Positions 7,201 to 14,458 of a stretch of DNA of 21,513 bases are shown here, piece after piece. The notes under the pieces were generated by a model. The model did not search any database and was not told the origin of the DNA. It saw nothing but the letters and a program-made list of their open reading frames with translations. A program made the translations under genes and the position numbers. This stretch comes from Bacteroidales bacterium (lineage in GTDB: Bacteria; Bacteroidota; Bacteroidia; Bacteroidales; FEN-979), in assembly GCA_016926765.1 (NCBI GenBank), contig JAFGNY010000133.1, positions 1 through 21,513 on the forward strand, written 5' to 3'. Within the stretch, counting starts at the first letter, position 1. Each line of letters opens with the position of its first letter.

Positions 7201-7578
7201 GATTTTGGTGCGTTGGTCGGTACCGAACAGGTAATCAATGTCCCGATCCAGACGATCCGGATGATAATCGTCCAGAAATTCCGTGAGCCTGATGAAGAAA
7301 GAGAGCCATTCGGGTTGATACCTCGTTGGGTCAAAATTGGGTTCACCAAGTAACAGCGGAAGCATCTCCGGGGAGATGGAGTCGTTTTTCAGACGGTTAT
7401 CAAACTGCGCTTCATCGCCAAGGGCCACCCTCTCTTTCCATTCAGATCGAAGTCTTTCTAAATCCTTCTCAGGGGCAGGAGTAAAAGTAATATCCTGGTA
7501 ATGATCGATTCGCTCCTGTAGCCCGCTGGCCTTTGCGGCAATACGATCGAAATAACCTGGTGTTTCGAATTTGCTCAT
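4228..7578 (-). CDS. lanM: Class II lanthipeptide synthetase LanM (CCG type)
   Basis: This 1116-residue bifunctional enzyme phosphorylates and eliminates water from Ser/Thr in the precursor cores, then couples Cys to form lanthionine rings. The N-terminal dehydratase has the expected kinase-like residues: Lys307 in LIYKPK, Asp382, His384 and Asn387 in GNDCHHEN, and Asp399 in IIDLES. The C-terminal cyclase (about residues 730-1110) has repeated GxxG helical-barrel motifs, the active-site His922 in GFSHGAAGI, and zinc ligands Cys986 in WCHG plus Cys1031 and Cys1032 in LCCGNLG. In most LanC-type cyclases the third ligand is His (CHG); the CCG form with three Cys is that of ProcM-like enzymes known for broad substrate tolerance. 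Length is normal for LanM. The ATG at 7578 sits 22 nt after a TAATTTAG element. It heads the operon lanM, C, B, A, unknown, and is divergent from the export genes. Confidence 0.96.
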   Translation of the reverse strand: MSKFETPGYFDRIAAKASGLQERIDHYQDITFTPAPEKDLERLRSEWKERVALGDEAQFDNRLKNDSISPEMLPLLLGEPNFDPTRYQPEWLSFFIRLTEFLDDYHPDRLDRDIDYLFGTDQRTKIPYIELITPFVAYASNLINDKVKVERERYLGPEALLELHRYAARLISYFTAQTFHLEFQVFLSRKRSSLWGLIDAQEIGQPAEATLYHEFIRVLIRKKFHDFFEEYATLARILSIILENMVNNTIEFLTRLDTDYQALSNHFHAGEAPGRLIEFKTGLSDRHERGKSVVSLQFESGLKLIYKPKNLEVEQVWSDFLIWFNDHGLKPKLRPLDVLTRGPYGWVGFIESAPCENLADIADFYRRTGSLVALIYLLNGNDCHHENLIASGAYPLIIDLESILQHNGKPMVDDEVNTAVFEAINQFGYSVLRTGLLPSWITGKDGYAFDISGIGAYEHQESPYKYIRWENINTDRMGFTQAPITYQEKTNIPVLNGEKHLPTAHQTEIMEGFTTAYQLLLQKRADIPIHLFKNLEVRFIFRATRIYGMIWKKLMNPKFLRSGLEHTIEMELLGRAFIQLTPPTPFWNICRSELRQMEGLDYPMFHASTGCTDLSDSQGVVAKDYLDGAVYHHVQRNLQEFCLADMEKQLKIIRASLFFRDIDHGKSDSFKQLLDEDPIANQQLQPQRGGKTLYPTFMPGGGVAVDDQVIQYFLDSAMALTEGLQREAIVSKDGSCAWMAVGILSNSEKYRMQPTSIFLYEGLTGIALFLSSLFQVTGDQNVGKLKEASVRSLFWEMEMVQRIPAFSRTSSIGITSGLSSVVYGLMTIAKILNDPSFLDKALDFSKLITNGRIANDSFLDIMSGSAGCALSMIGLHKACGDVGALKKARLCGDHLLEKAIEQADGSLGWPTSHGKMLTGFSHGAAGISYSLMKLFEITVEERYRDAAIRGIRYENSQFSEEYQNWYDLRSSINYEKDRPRFMISWCHGAAGIGLSRSATLHLTDLPAFRTNLTTALSTILKTGLRDIDHLCCGNLGRAESLFYAARVLHDEALLKEAYKRVFGVMERAKRNGHYLLFRAGDNDFFNPGFFQGVSGIGYQLLRMAYPDRFPAVLLFE

Positions 7579-7719
7579 CTCGTACCTTACCTTTGATTGT
7601 CTAAATTACAAAAGAAGGTTTAAAAGTTGGAGCAATTTAAAGTATTTTTTTCAAACTTCTGAAAAGTGATTAATTTTACATTATATAACCGGTTGTTTAT
7701 TGATGAAAAATGCGAACCT
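7579..7719. promoter_or_regulatory. Divergent intergenic region between lanM and export operon
   Basis: These 141 AT-rich bases separate the leftward biosynthetic operon from the rightward transport operon, so both must start or be controlled here. On the minus strand TAATTTAG (7608-7601), part of TAATTTAGACAATC, is a candidate lanM -7 element. No clear TAnnTTTG element was found for the rightward genes, and no long inverted repeat suggestive of an operator was seen. Confidence 0.4.
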
Positions 7720-8526
7720 ATGTTTGATCGTGAAATATTCAGAAAGAGGCCACTTGAAAAAATGGTTACCCCTGATGATCTGGATGAGTTGCTACAGGTA
7801 AACTCGGTGAGGACATGGCTTTTTTTTGCCATGATTTGCGTGGTGTTGGCCGGCATGTTGGTGTGGGGGTTTCTGGGCTCCATTGCCCAGGATGTGCATG
7901 GCACCGGGATCATCAGGCTGCACGAGTTGCCGAGGGAGGTGGTGACTCATACCGCCGGTCAGGTTGATTCTGTGTTTTGTAAAACCGGCGACCGCATCTC
8001 TCCCGGTCAGAGGTTGCTCACAATCAATAAACTGGATGAAAAGACATCTTTTTCGATAACTGCCCCCTTTGCTGGTGAAATAACCGGTATAAACGTGAAA
8101 GAGGGAAATTATGTTGCCACCGGATCGCCACTGCTGGAGCTGATTCGTCAATACAACGGCAAGACGCTCCAACCGGAGGTCATTTTTTTTGTCACCGGGC
8201 AGGAGGTATCCAGGCTTAAACCTGGCATGGTTGCTACGCTTCAGGTGGAGGAGGAGGGCATACCGCCTGAATTACTCCAGGCGACCATCGTTTACATAGC
8301 TGCCTTTCCAGCCTCGAAAAATGCCATTACCAAATACATCCCTGAACACAGCACGATATTATCCAAAGACCATACAGGGTTGTATGAGGTCAGGGCGGAT
8401 TTTTATAGCGACGCAAAAGCATTCAGCCGACTCGATCAATCCCTTATTCAGACCATGAACGGTTCGTTTTGCAGGGTCGTGGTGACCGTGGCTAAAAAGA
8501 GCCCCATCGCCTATTTGATGCATTAG
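7720..8526 (+). CDS. HlyD-like membrane fusion protein of NHLP peptide export
   Basis: This 268-residue protein is the periplasmic adaptor type known as the NHLM bacteriocin system secretion protein. The opening (FRKRPLEKMVTPDDLDELLQV) matches the usual start of that family, so I chose the ATG at 7720 rather than the in-frame GTG at 7666, whose 18 extra residues look unlike the family. One membrane segment spans about residues 33-54 (WLFFAMICVVLAGMLVWGFLG). Two lipoyl-like half motifs follow: GQVDSVFCKTGDRISPGQ and GEITGINVKEGNYVATGSPL. The expected partners are the two ABC exporters, the first of which begins 24 bp downstream. It probably links inner-membrane export to passage across the envelope. 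Confidence 0.92.
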   Translation: MFDREIFRKRPLEKMVTPDDLDELLQVNSVRTWLFFAMICVVLAGMLVWGFLGSIAQDVHGTGIIRLHELPREVVTHTAGQVDSVFCKTGDRISPGQRLLTINKLDEKTSFSITAPFAGEITGINVKEGNYVATGSPLLELIRQYNGKTLQPEVIFFVTGQEVSRLKPGMVATLQVEEEGIPPELLQATIVYIAAFPASKNAITKYIPEHSTILSKDHTGLYEVRADFYSDAKAFSRLDQSLIQTMNGSFCRVVVTVAKKSPIAYLMH

Positions 8527-8550
8527 CCACTAAACCATGTTGCACGCCAC

Positions 8551-10749
8551 ATGAACCTCAATCCTGCCAATATCATTCGAAAACTTTGGTATCGTGTTGC
8601 CGGCATTCACCGTGTGATTACCCCCACCGTATTGCAGATGGAGGCGCTCGAGTGCGGCGCTGCATCGCTGGGAATCATCCTTTCCTATTTTGGCAGATTC
8701 GTTCCGCTCGAAAAACTGCGCATTGACTGTGGCGTTTCACGCAACGGGAGCACTGCGGGAAATCTGGCTAAAGCCGCGCGTAATTATGGATTGGAGGTAA
8801 AGGCTTATAAGAAGGAACCGGAACAGTTACGAGAACTTCCCTTCCCGATGATTGTCTTCTGGAACTTCTACCACTTCCTGGTTGTTGAGGGGTTCGGGAA
8901 AAATAAAGTCTTTTTGAACGATCCGGCATCCGGCCCGCGTGTGGTGGATGAAAAAACCTTCGACGATTCCTTTACCGGCGTGGTGCTGACCTTCAAGCCC
9001 GGGCCAAATTTCCTACCCGGTGGAGAGAAACCAAAATTCCTGCCCATCCTGATCAAATGGTTGAAGGGCTATGGAAAAAGTCTTCTTTTTCTCTTCCTCG
9101 TGGGCCTCGCCCTCATTATCCCCGGCCTGGCCATCCCCGTATTTTCGAAAATTTTTGTCGACCAGATACTCATCCGTCACTCCGAATCCTGGATCGTTCC
9201 CTTGCTGACGGGCATCGCGTTGACCACCGTTCTTCATGCCTTGCTGGCCTGGATTCAGCAGCGCAGCCTGATCCGTCTCGAAATGAGCCTGGCGCTGAAA
9301 AACTCGGCGAAATTTCTTTGGCATGCGCTTCACCTTCCCATGTCGTTTCACACCCAGCGGCCGTCGGGCGAGATCACCATGCGCGTCAACATCAATGACC
9401 AGGTGGCTACCCTGCTTTCGGGACAACTGGGCAACACCCTCCTGAACCTTTTCATCATTGTGTTTTATGCTGCCCTGATGTTTTTTTACAGCGTTCCCCT
9501 CGCATTGGTTGCCATCTCCGTCTCCCTTGTAAACCTGCTGGCATTGCGTTATATTTCGCGTAAACGGGTCGATTCAAATCAAAAGCTCCTGCAGGACAGC
9601 GGCAGGATGTTCGGATTGTCCTCAGCTGGTCTTCAGATGATTGAATCCCTGAAAGCTTCTGCCTCTGAGTCTGACTTCTTCGGACGCTGGGCAGGCTACC
9701 AGGCCAAACTGCTTAACATTCAGCAAAAGCTGGGTTTGCTGACGCAGTCGCTGCAGGTGATCCCCATCATCCTGACCTCGGTCAGCACCCTGATCATCCT
9801 GGTGATGGGCGCCGGGTATATCATGGAAGGAATCATGACCGTCGGTACCTTTGTGGCCTTCCAGGCGCTGATGACCAGCTTTAACCAGCCCATCGTCTCG
9901 CTGGTGAACCTGGGCAGTTCGCTCCAGGATGTGCAGGGAGGGCTGAAACGGATCGAGGATGTTTACAACTATCCGGCTGTTCATCCGGCGTTGCTGAAGG
10001 CAGATGCCCCTTCAACCGGGAAAAAGGCAAAACTGGAGGGGTATGTGGAGATTAAGAATGTCACCTTCGGATACAGTCTGCTTGAACCACCCCTGATCAC
10101 CGGATTCTCTCTGAAACTTTACCCAGGCTCAAGGGTGGCGATTGTAGGACGAACGGGATGCGGTAAGTCGACCATGGCCAACCTGGTAAGCGGGCTGTAT
10201 GAGCCCTGGCAGGGAGAGATCCTATTCGACGGCCGACCTCGGAAAGAGATTCCGGTGACCACCCTCCACAACTCCATCGCCATGGTCGATCAGAATCTCT
10301 TTCTCTTCGAAGGAACCGTGAAAGAGAATATCACCATGTGGGATGAGACCATCGCGGAAAAGGAGGTGATCCAGGCGGCCAAGGATGCCTGTATCCACGA
10401 GGATATCGCAGCCCGGCCGGGTGCCTACGAGAGCCTGATCACCGAAAACGGCAGGAACTACAGCGGCGGGCAGCAGCAACGCCTTGAGATCGCCCGCGCG
10501 CTGGCCGCCAAGCCATCCATCCTCATCCTCGACGAAGCCACCAGCGCCCTCGACGCCCTTACCGAGCAGATGATCGACAGCAACATCCGCAAAAGCGGCG
10601 CCACCTGCCTCATCATCGCCCATCGCCTGAGCACCATCCGCGACTGTGACGAGATCATCGTGATGGATCGCGGGCATATCGTTCAGCGCGGCACCCACCA
10701 GGAATTGGTCCAACAGGACGGACTGTATAAAGAACTGATCAGGGAATGA
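8551..10749 (+). CDS. NHLP peptidase-containing ABC exporter (C39-TMD-NBD)
   Basis: This 732-residue half-transporter probably removes the leader after the VAGG site and exports the modified core. The N-terminal C39 domain has Gln29 and Cys35 in QMEALECGAAS, His108 in NFYHFLVVEG and Asp124 in LNDPASG, so the peptidase looks active. A membrane domain starts near residue 174. The nucleotide-binding domain has Walker A GRTGCGKST near 532, signature YSGGQQQRLEIARA near 636, Walker B LILDEATSALD near 656 and the H-loop IIAHRLSTI near 689. Order and length match the NHLM_micro_ABC1 type. It follows the HlyD gene by 24 bp and overlaps the next gene by four bases (ATGA), so the three export genes form one operon. 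Confidence 0.95.
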   Translation: MNLNPANIIRKLWYRVAGIHRVITPTVLQMEALECGAASLGIILSYFGRFVPLEKLRIDCGVSRNGSTAGNLAKAARNYGLEVKAYKKEPEQLRELPFPMIVFWNFYHFLVVEGFGKNKVFLNDPASGPRVVDEKTFDDSFTGVVLTFKPGPNFLPGGEKPKFLPILIKWLKGYGKSLLFLFLVGLALIIPGLAIPVFSKIFVDQILIRHSESWIVPLLTGIALTTVLHALLAWIQQRSLIRLEMSLALKNSAKFLWHALHLPMSFHTQRPSGEITMRVNINDQVATLLSGQLGNTLLNLFIIVFYAALMFFYSVPLALVAISVSLVNLLALRYISRKRVDSNQKLLQDSGRMFGLSSAGLQMIESLKASASESDFFGRWAGYQAKLLNIQQKLGLLTQSLQVIPIILTSVSTLIILVMGAGYIMEGIMTVGTFVAFQALMTSFNQPIVSLVNLGSSLQDVQGGLKRIEDVYNYPAVHPALLKADAPSTGKKAKLEGYVEIKNVTFGYSLLEPPLITGFSLKLYPGSRVAIVGRTGCGKSTMANLVSGLYEPWQGEILFDGRPRKEIPVTTLHNSIAMVDQNLFLFEGTVKENITMWDETIAEKEVIQAAKDACIHEDIAARPGAYESLITENGRNYSGGQQQRLEIARALAAKPSILILDEATSALDALTEQMIDSNIRKSGATCLIIAHRLSTIRDCDEIIVMDRGHIVQRGTHQELVQQDGLYKELIRE

Positions 10750-13670
10750 CCACAGGGACCGTGACATACGAGCAACTAACCACCGCCCTGAACAATCTGG
10801 GCAGTGCCATCAAAGGAGGCAGTAACCGGTTTTTCCCGCTTACCGATCCGGATCAGGCCTGGTTTATCACGCAGGGGCATGTCGATATCTTTTCATCGAG
10901 ACTTGAAGAGGAGGGTCCCGTTGGCTCACGGTTCCATTTTTTTACCGCCGGTCAGGAAGAACTCCTGTTCGGCATGCCCATGGACCAGACAGCCAGTGCC
11001 CGCGGACTGATCGCTGTTCCGTCGCCCGATGCTGCCCTGATCCGGGTTGATATGAATAACCTGTTGACGTTGTGGAAAAATCCGGTAATGACAGAACGCC
11101 TGAATGACCTTTTCGACATCTGGATAGGCCGGCTGTCACAAGGTATTTCGAAAGATATCAATCCCCGTACCGACCGCATGATCGAACCCGGGCAGGGCTT
11201 TCAAGCCGACGCTAACCTGAAGATCCGGTCCAGGAAGGGAATCGTGTGGGTGGGATTTGAAAAAGGAGATGCTTTGTTCCTGGGTATGAAGGAGATCTTT
11301 GAACCCGGGCGCGATTTTCTTTTCCCGGTATCGCAGGATTCATGGATACAAACCACCGAAAACGCTGTCATAAAATCTTTCACAACCGGAGAGGTTATCC
11401 TGCGCGATGATTTTCTTGAGAACCTGGCCCATTTTTACGGGATTGTATCGTTCTGCGAATTTTTCAACATCCGGTTGATCACCGTCGATGAGTACAACCG
11501 CCTGAATGAGAAGTCGGTCACCCACGACCGGATCCGTCAGGGCGCGCTGGTGAGGATCGCTTCGGTGATCAATGACACTTTGCGCAGGTCTTACATCGAC
11601 CCCTCCCGGGATCCGTTGCTCACGGCTGTCACGTTGGTCGCTGAATACGCCGGCATCACGGTGACAGAACCAAAACAGCCCCGGAGCGGCGAAGCACCTC
11701 CCCTGACCCTGAACGACATCCTGCGAAGCTCCCGTTTCCGATCCAGGAAGGTAAGGCTGGACGGTTCCTGGTGGAACAGCGACAACGGACCGCTTCTTGC
11801 TTTCACCCGGGAGGGAAATTTACCTGTCGCACTGGTGCCCCGTGCACCGGGACGATACGAATGCGTGAACCCTTCCGGACGTGTCAGGCAGCCGCTTACC
11901 CGACAAGTTGCAGAAACCCTGCAGCCGGAAGCCCAGCAGTTTTACCGCCCCCTGCCCGATCATCCCATCGGGGGCATGCACCTGGTGCGGTTCGGTTTGA
12001 AAAATTGTATGAAAGATATCCTGGTGATCGTCGGGATAGGGTTCGCAGGTGGGTTGCTTACATTGCTGTTACCCGTGCTGACCGGCGCCGTGTTCGACCA
12101 GGTGATCCCACAGGGTGATCACCGGCAGCTTTTTGTCTATGCGCTGATCCTGTTATTCAGCATCGTGGCCATCGCCTTCACCCAGGTTGTGAGGAGGTTC
12201 GCCATGATCCGTATCGAGACAAAACTTGATTTCACCCTCCAGGCGGCTATCTGGGACCGGCTACTCAACCTTCCCGTGCCGTTTTTCAGGAAGTACCAGG
12301 CCGGACAGCTGGCTTCGAAAGCCAACAGCATCATGATGCTCCGCAAGGTGCTTTCCGACACGGTGATCTATACCGTACTGGGATCGCTTTTCATGATGTT
12401 CAACCTGTTTTTACTCTTTTTCTACGATGCCCTCCTGGCATTTTACGCCATGGGCCTCATCGCTTTGTCGGTGGCGGTAATCCTGGTTTTAGGCCGGCAG
12501 ATCCGGCAGCGCCAGCGCATCATCATTGAGCTGCAGCAGAAGATCTTTGGCATGCTCTTCCAGTTTTTCTCGAGTATTTCCAAGATCCGCATCGCCGGAG
12601 CCGAGGTCCATGCCTTTGCCGAATGGGCCGGAAAGTTTTCGGAGAATAAGCGACAAACCTATGAGGTCAGGAAGATCTACCTGAAGATCTCGCTGTTGTC
12701 GACCCTTTTGCCAGCCATGCTTACCCTGATGGTGTTTGGGATCATCGCCGGCGGGATCCCCAATACCATGTCGACGGGACATTTCATGGCCTTCTTCACC
12801 GCCCTTACCGTGTCGGTAGCCTCATTCCTACAGCTTGGGATGGCCGGAGTGGCTTATTTCACAGCCATCCCGATGATGGAGAGCATCCGGCCGATCCTCG
12901 AAGCCACCCCCGAAAACATTACCCTGAAGCCCGGGATCCAGGACCTGACAGGCGATATCGAAGTGGTCAATGTCTACTTCAGATACCAGCCCGACAGCCC
13001 CCTCGTTCTCGACAATGTATCGCTGCATGTCAGGCCCGGCGAGTTCGTAGCGGTCGTGGGGGCTTCCGGTTCGGGGAAGTCGACCCTGCTCCGCCTCCTG
13101 CTTGGATTCGAAACACCGGAAAGCGGCTCTGTCTATTACGACCGGCAGGATATCACCTCGTTCGATCCCTCTTCCGTGCGGCGGCAGGCCGGCACCGTTC
13201 TTCAGCAAGCCAGGCTTTCAACCGGGAATATTCTCACCAACATTACGGGGATGACCAATGCCACTTTCGAGGATGCCTGGGAGGCAGCGCGAGCCGTGGG
13301 ACTTGACGACGACATCAGGCAGATGCCCATGGGGATGTACACGGTGATCACCGGCGGTATCAGCACCCTTTCCAGGGGCCAGCGGCAGCGCATCATGATC
13401 GCGCGGGCCATTGTCAACAGACCCCGCATCCTCTTCTTCGACGAGGCCACCAGCGCGCTCGACAACAAAACCCAGCAGATCGTCAGCCGGAGCCTTGAAA
13501 AACTGCAGGCCACGCGGGTCGTGATCGCCCACCGGCTTACCACCATCCAGAATGCCGACCGCATCTACGTGATGGACGGTGGACGCATCGTGGAGACAGG
13601 AACCTATACAGAGCTTCTCAGTATGGGAGGTAAATTCACTGATCTGGTGAAGCGGCAGATGGTGGAATAA
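10746..13670 (+). CDS. NHLP second ABC exporter with large N-terminal domain
   Basis: This 974-residue ABC protein lacks a C39 domain. Instead, residues 1 to about 415 form a soluble region of unclear role that is typical of the NHLM_micro_ABC2 type. The membrane domain runs from about 424 to 720. The ATPase domain has Walker A GASGSGKST near 773, signature LSRGQRQRIMIARA, Walker B LFFDEATSALD and H-loop VIAHRLTTI, all intact. The ATG overlaps the stop of the preceding gene, pointing to translational coupling and to a heterodimer with the peptidase-bearing partner; the pairing is inferred from linkage. This is the last gene of the rightward operon. No clear hairpin terminator follows it. Confidence 0.94.
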   Translation: MTTGTVTYEQLTTALNNLGSAIKGGSNRFFPLTDPDQAWFITQGHVDIFSSRLEEEGPVGSRFHFFTAGQEELLFGMPMDQTASARGLIAVPSPDAALIRVDMNNLLTLWKNPVMTERLNDLFDIWIGRLSQGISKDINPRTDRMIEPGQGFQADANLKIRSRKGIVWVGFEKGDALFLGMKEIFEPGRDFLFPVSQDSWIQTTENAVIKSFTTGEVILRDDFLENLAHFYGIVSFCEFFNIRLITVDEYNRLNEKSVTHDRIRQGALVRIASVINDTLRRSYIDPSRDPLLTAVTLVAEYAGITVTEPKQPRSGEAPPLTLNDILRSSRFRSRKVRLDGSWWNSDNGPLLAFTREGNLPVALVPRAPGRYECVNPSGRVRQPLTRQVAETLQPEAQQFYRPLPDHPIGGMHLVRFGLKNCMKDILVIVGIGFAGGLLTLLLPVLTGAVFDQVIPQGDHRQLFVYALILLFSIVAIAFTQVVRRFAMIRIETKLDFTLQAAIWDRLLNLPVPFFRKYQAGQLASKANSIMMLRKVLSDTVIYTVLGSLFMMFNLFLLFFYDALLAFYAMGLIALSVAVILVLGRQIRQRQRIIIELQQKIFGMLFQFFSSISKIRIAGAEVHAFAEWAGKFSENKRQTYEVRKIYLKISLLSTLLPAMLTLMVFGIIAGGIPNTMSTGHFMAFFTALTVSVASFLQLGMAGVAYFTAIPMMESIRPILEATPENITLKPGIQDLTGDIEVVNVYFRYQPDSPLVLDNVSLHVRPGEFVAVVGASGSGKSTLLRLLLGFETPESGSVYYDRQDITSFDPSSVRRQAGTVLQQARLSTGNILTNITGMTNATFEDAWEAARAVGLDDDIRQMPMGMYTVITGGISTLSRGQRQRIMIARAIVNRPRILFFDEATSALDNKTQQIVSRSLEKLQATRVVIAHRLTTIQNADRIYVMDGGRIVETGTYTELLSMGGKFTDLVKRQMVE

Positions 13671-13760
13671 AGCAGTAAGCACAATTGGAACTCTGCCAAA
13701 ACACATTCCAGCGGGATCCCGTATACATTCTTCAGATAGGCAGGATTCGCATAAATCTTG

Positions 13761-13768
13761 TACTTTTG
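13761..13768 (+). promoter_or_regulatory. Promoter -7 element of the RNase HI gene
   Basis: The sequence TACTTTTG is an exact match to TAnnTTTG, 17 nt upstream of the RNase HI ATG. A matching -33 element is not obvious. Confidence 0.45.
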
Positions 13769-13785
13769 GGCAGAATTGAACCCTC

Positions 13786-14418
13786 ATGCCGAAAAACAAG
13801 GTGTATGTCGTCTGGGTTGGGAAAACCCCGGGTATCTATACAAGCTGGAACGACTGTAAAAAGCAGGTCGAAGGGTACGACGGAGCGAAATACAAAGGGT
13901 TCCCTACCCGGGAACTGGCCGAAGCGGCCTTTCGCGACAACCACGAGAAGTATCTTTCCCGAGATCTGAACGCTCCAAAAACAATCGTTTGCAACCATCC
14001 CCTGATCGGGACTCCCATTCCCGACAGCATCTGCGTTGATGCCGCCTGTAGCGGAAATCCCGGCATCCTCGAATACCGCGGAGTGGATACCAGAAGCGGC
14101 GCCGAACTGTTCAGGCAGGGCCCGTTTCCCCTGGGAACAGTTAACATCGGCGAGTTTCTGGCCGTGGTACACGCCCTGGCCTACCTGAAACAACGAAACT
14201 CCAACTGGCCGGTCTATTCCGATTCGCGAACTGCCATCGCCTGGGTACGGAAGAAAAGCGCCAACACCAAACTGGTTCGAACGGCAAAAAACGATAAGCT
14301 GTTTGATCTGGTTACCCGAGCAGAAACCTGGCTCCGTACCAATACCTGGCCCAACAGGATCCTTAAGTGGGAAACCGGATACTGGGGCGAGATACCGGCG
14401 GATTTCGGGAGGAAATGA
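13786..14418 (+). CDS. rnhA: Ribonuclease HI with N-terminal viroplasmin domain
   Basis: This 210-residue enzyme cleaves the RNA strand of RNA-DNA hybrids. Residues about 4-50 (KVYVVWVGKTPGIYTSWNDC, then KGFPTRELAEAAF) form the hybrid-binding viroplasmin domain. The RNase H fold follows, with the acidic catalytic residues Asp85 in SICVDAACSGNPG, Glu123 in IGEFLAV, Asp146 in YSDSRTA and Asp206 in PADFGRK. This is the form usual in Bacteroidota and is complete. It lies 115 bp after the export operon, has its own -7 element, and is probably an unrelated housekeeping gene marking the right border of the cluster. It converges on the C69 dipeptidase gene. Confidence 0.94.
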   Translation: MPKNKVYVVWVGKTPGIYTSWNDCKKQVEGYDGAKYKGFPTRELAEAAFRDNHEKYLSRDLNAPKTIVCNHPLIGTPIPDSICVDAACSGNPGILEYRGVDTRSGAELFRQGPFPLGTVNIGEFLAVVHALAYLKQRNSNWPVYSDSRTAIAWVRKKSANTKLVRTAKNDKLFDLVTRAETWLRTNTWPNRILKWETGYWGEIPADFGRK

Positions 14419-14442
14419 GGAGATGGGGGGATGTTCGATGTT

Positions 14443-14458
14443 CGAAGTTCGAACTTCG
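14443..14458. repeat. Perfect 16-bp palindrome between convergent genes
   Basis: CGAAGTTCGAACTTCG is a perfect palindrome, preceded by the related GTTCGATGTTC. It fills most of the 40-bp gap between the stops of the RNase HI and dipeptidase genes. With no loop bases beyond a tight turn and no T-run it is a poor classical terminator. It could still be a bidirectional terminator or a dispersed intergenic repeat. Confidence 0.5.

Noticed and set aside
7666..7719. Longer N-terminus of the HlyD-like protein from a GTG codon
   Set aside because: The 18 added residues do not look like the family start, while the ATG at 7720 begins the typical FRK...PLEKM...LDELLQV text.
10222..10767. Long minus-strand open frames in the exporter genes
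   Set aside because: They are antisense shadows in GC-rich ATPase coding sequence, low in recognisable motifs.
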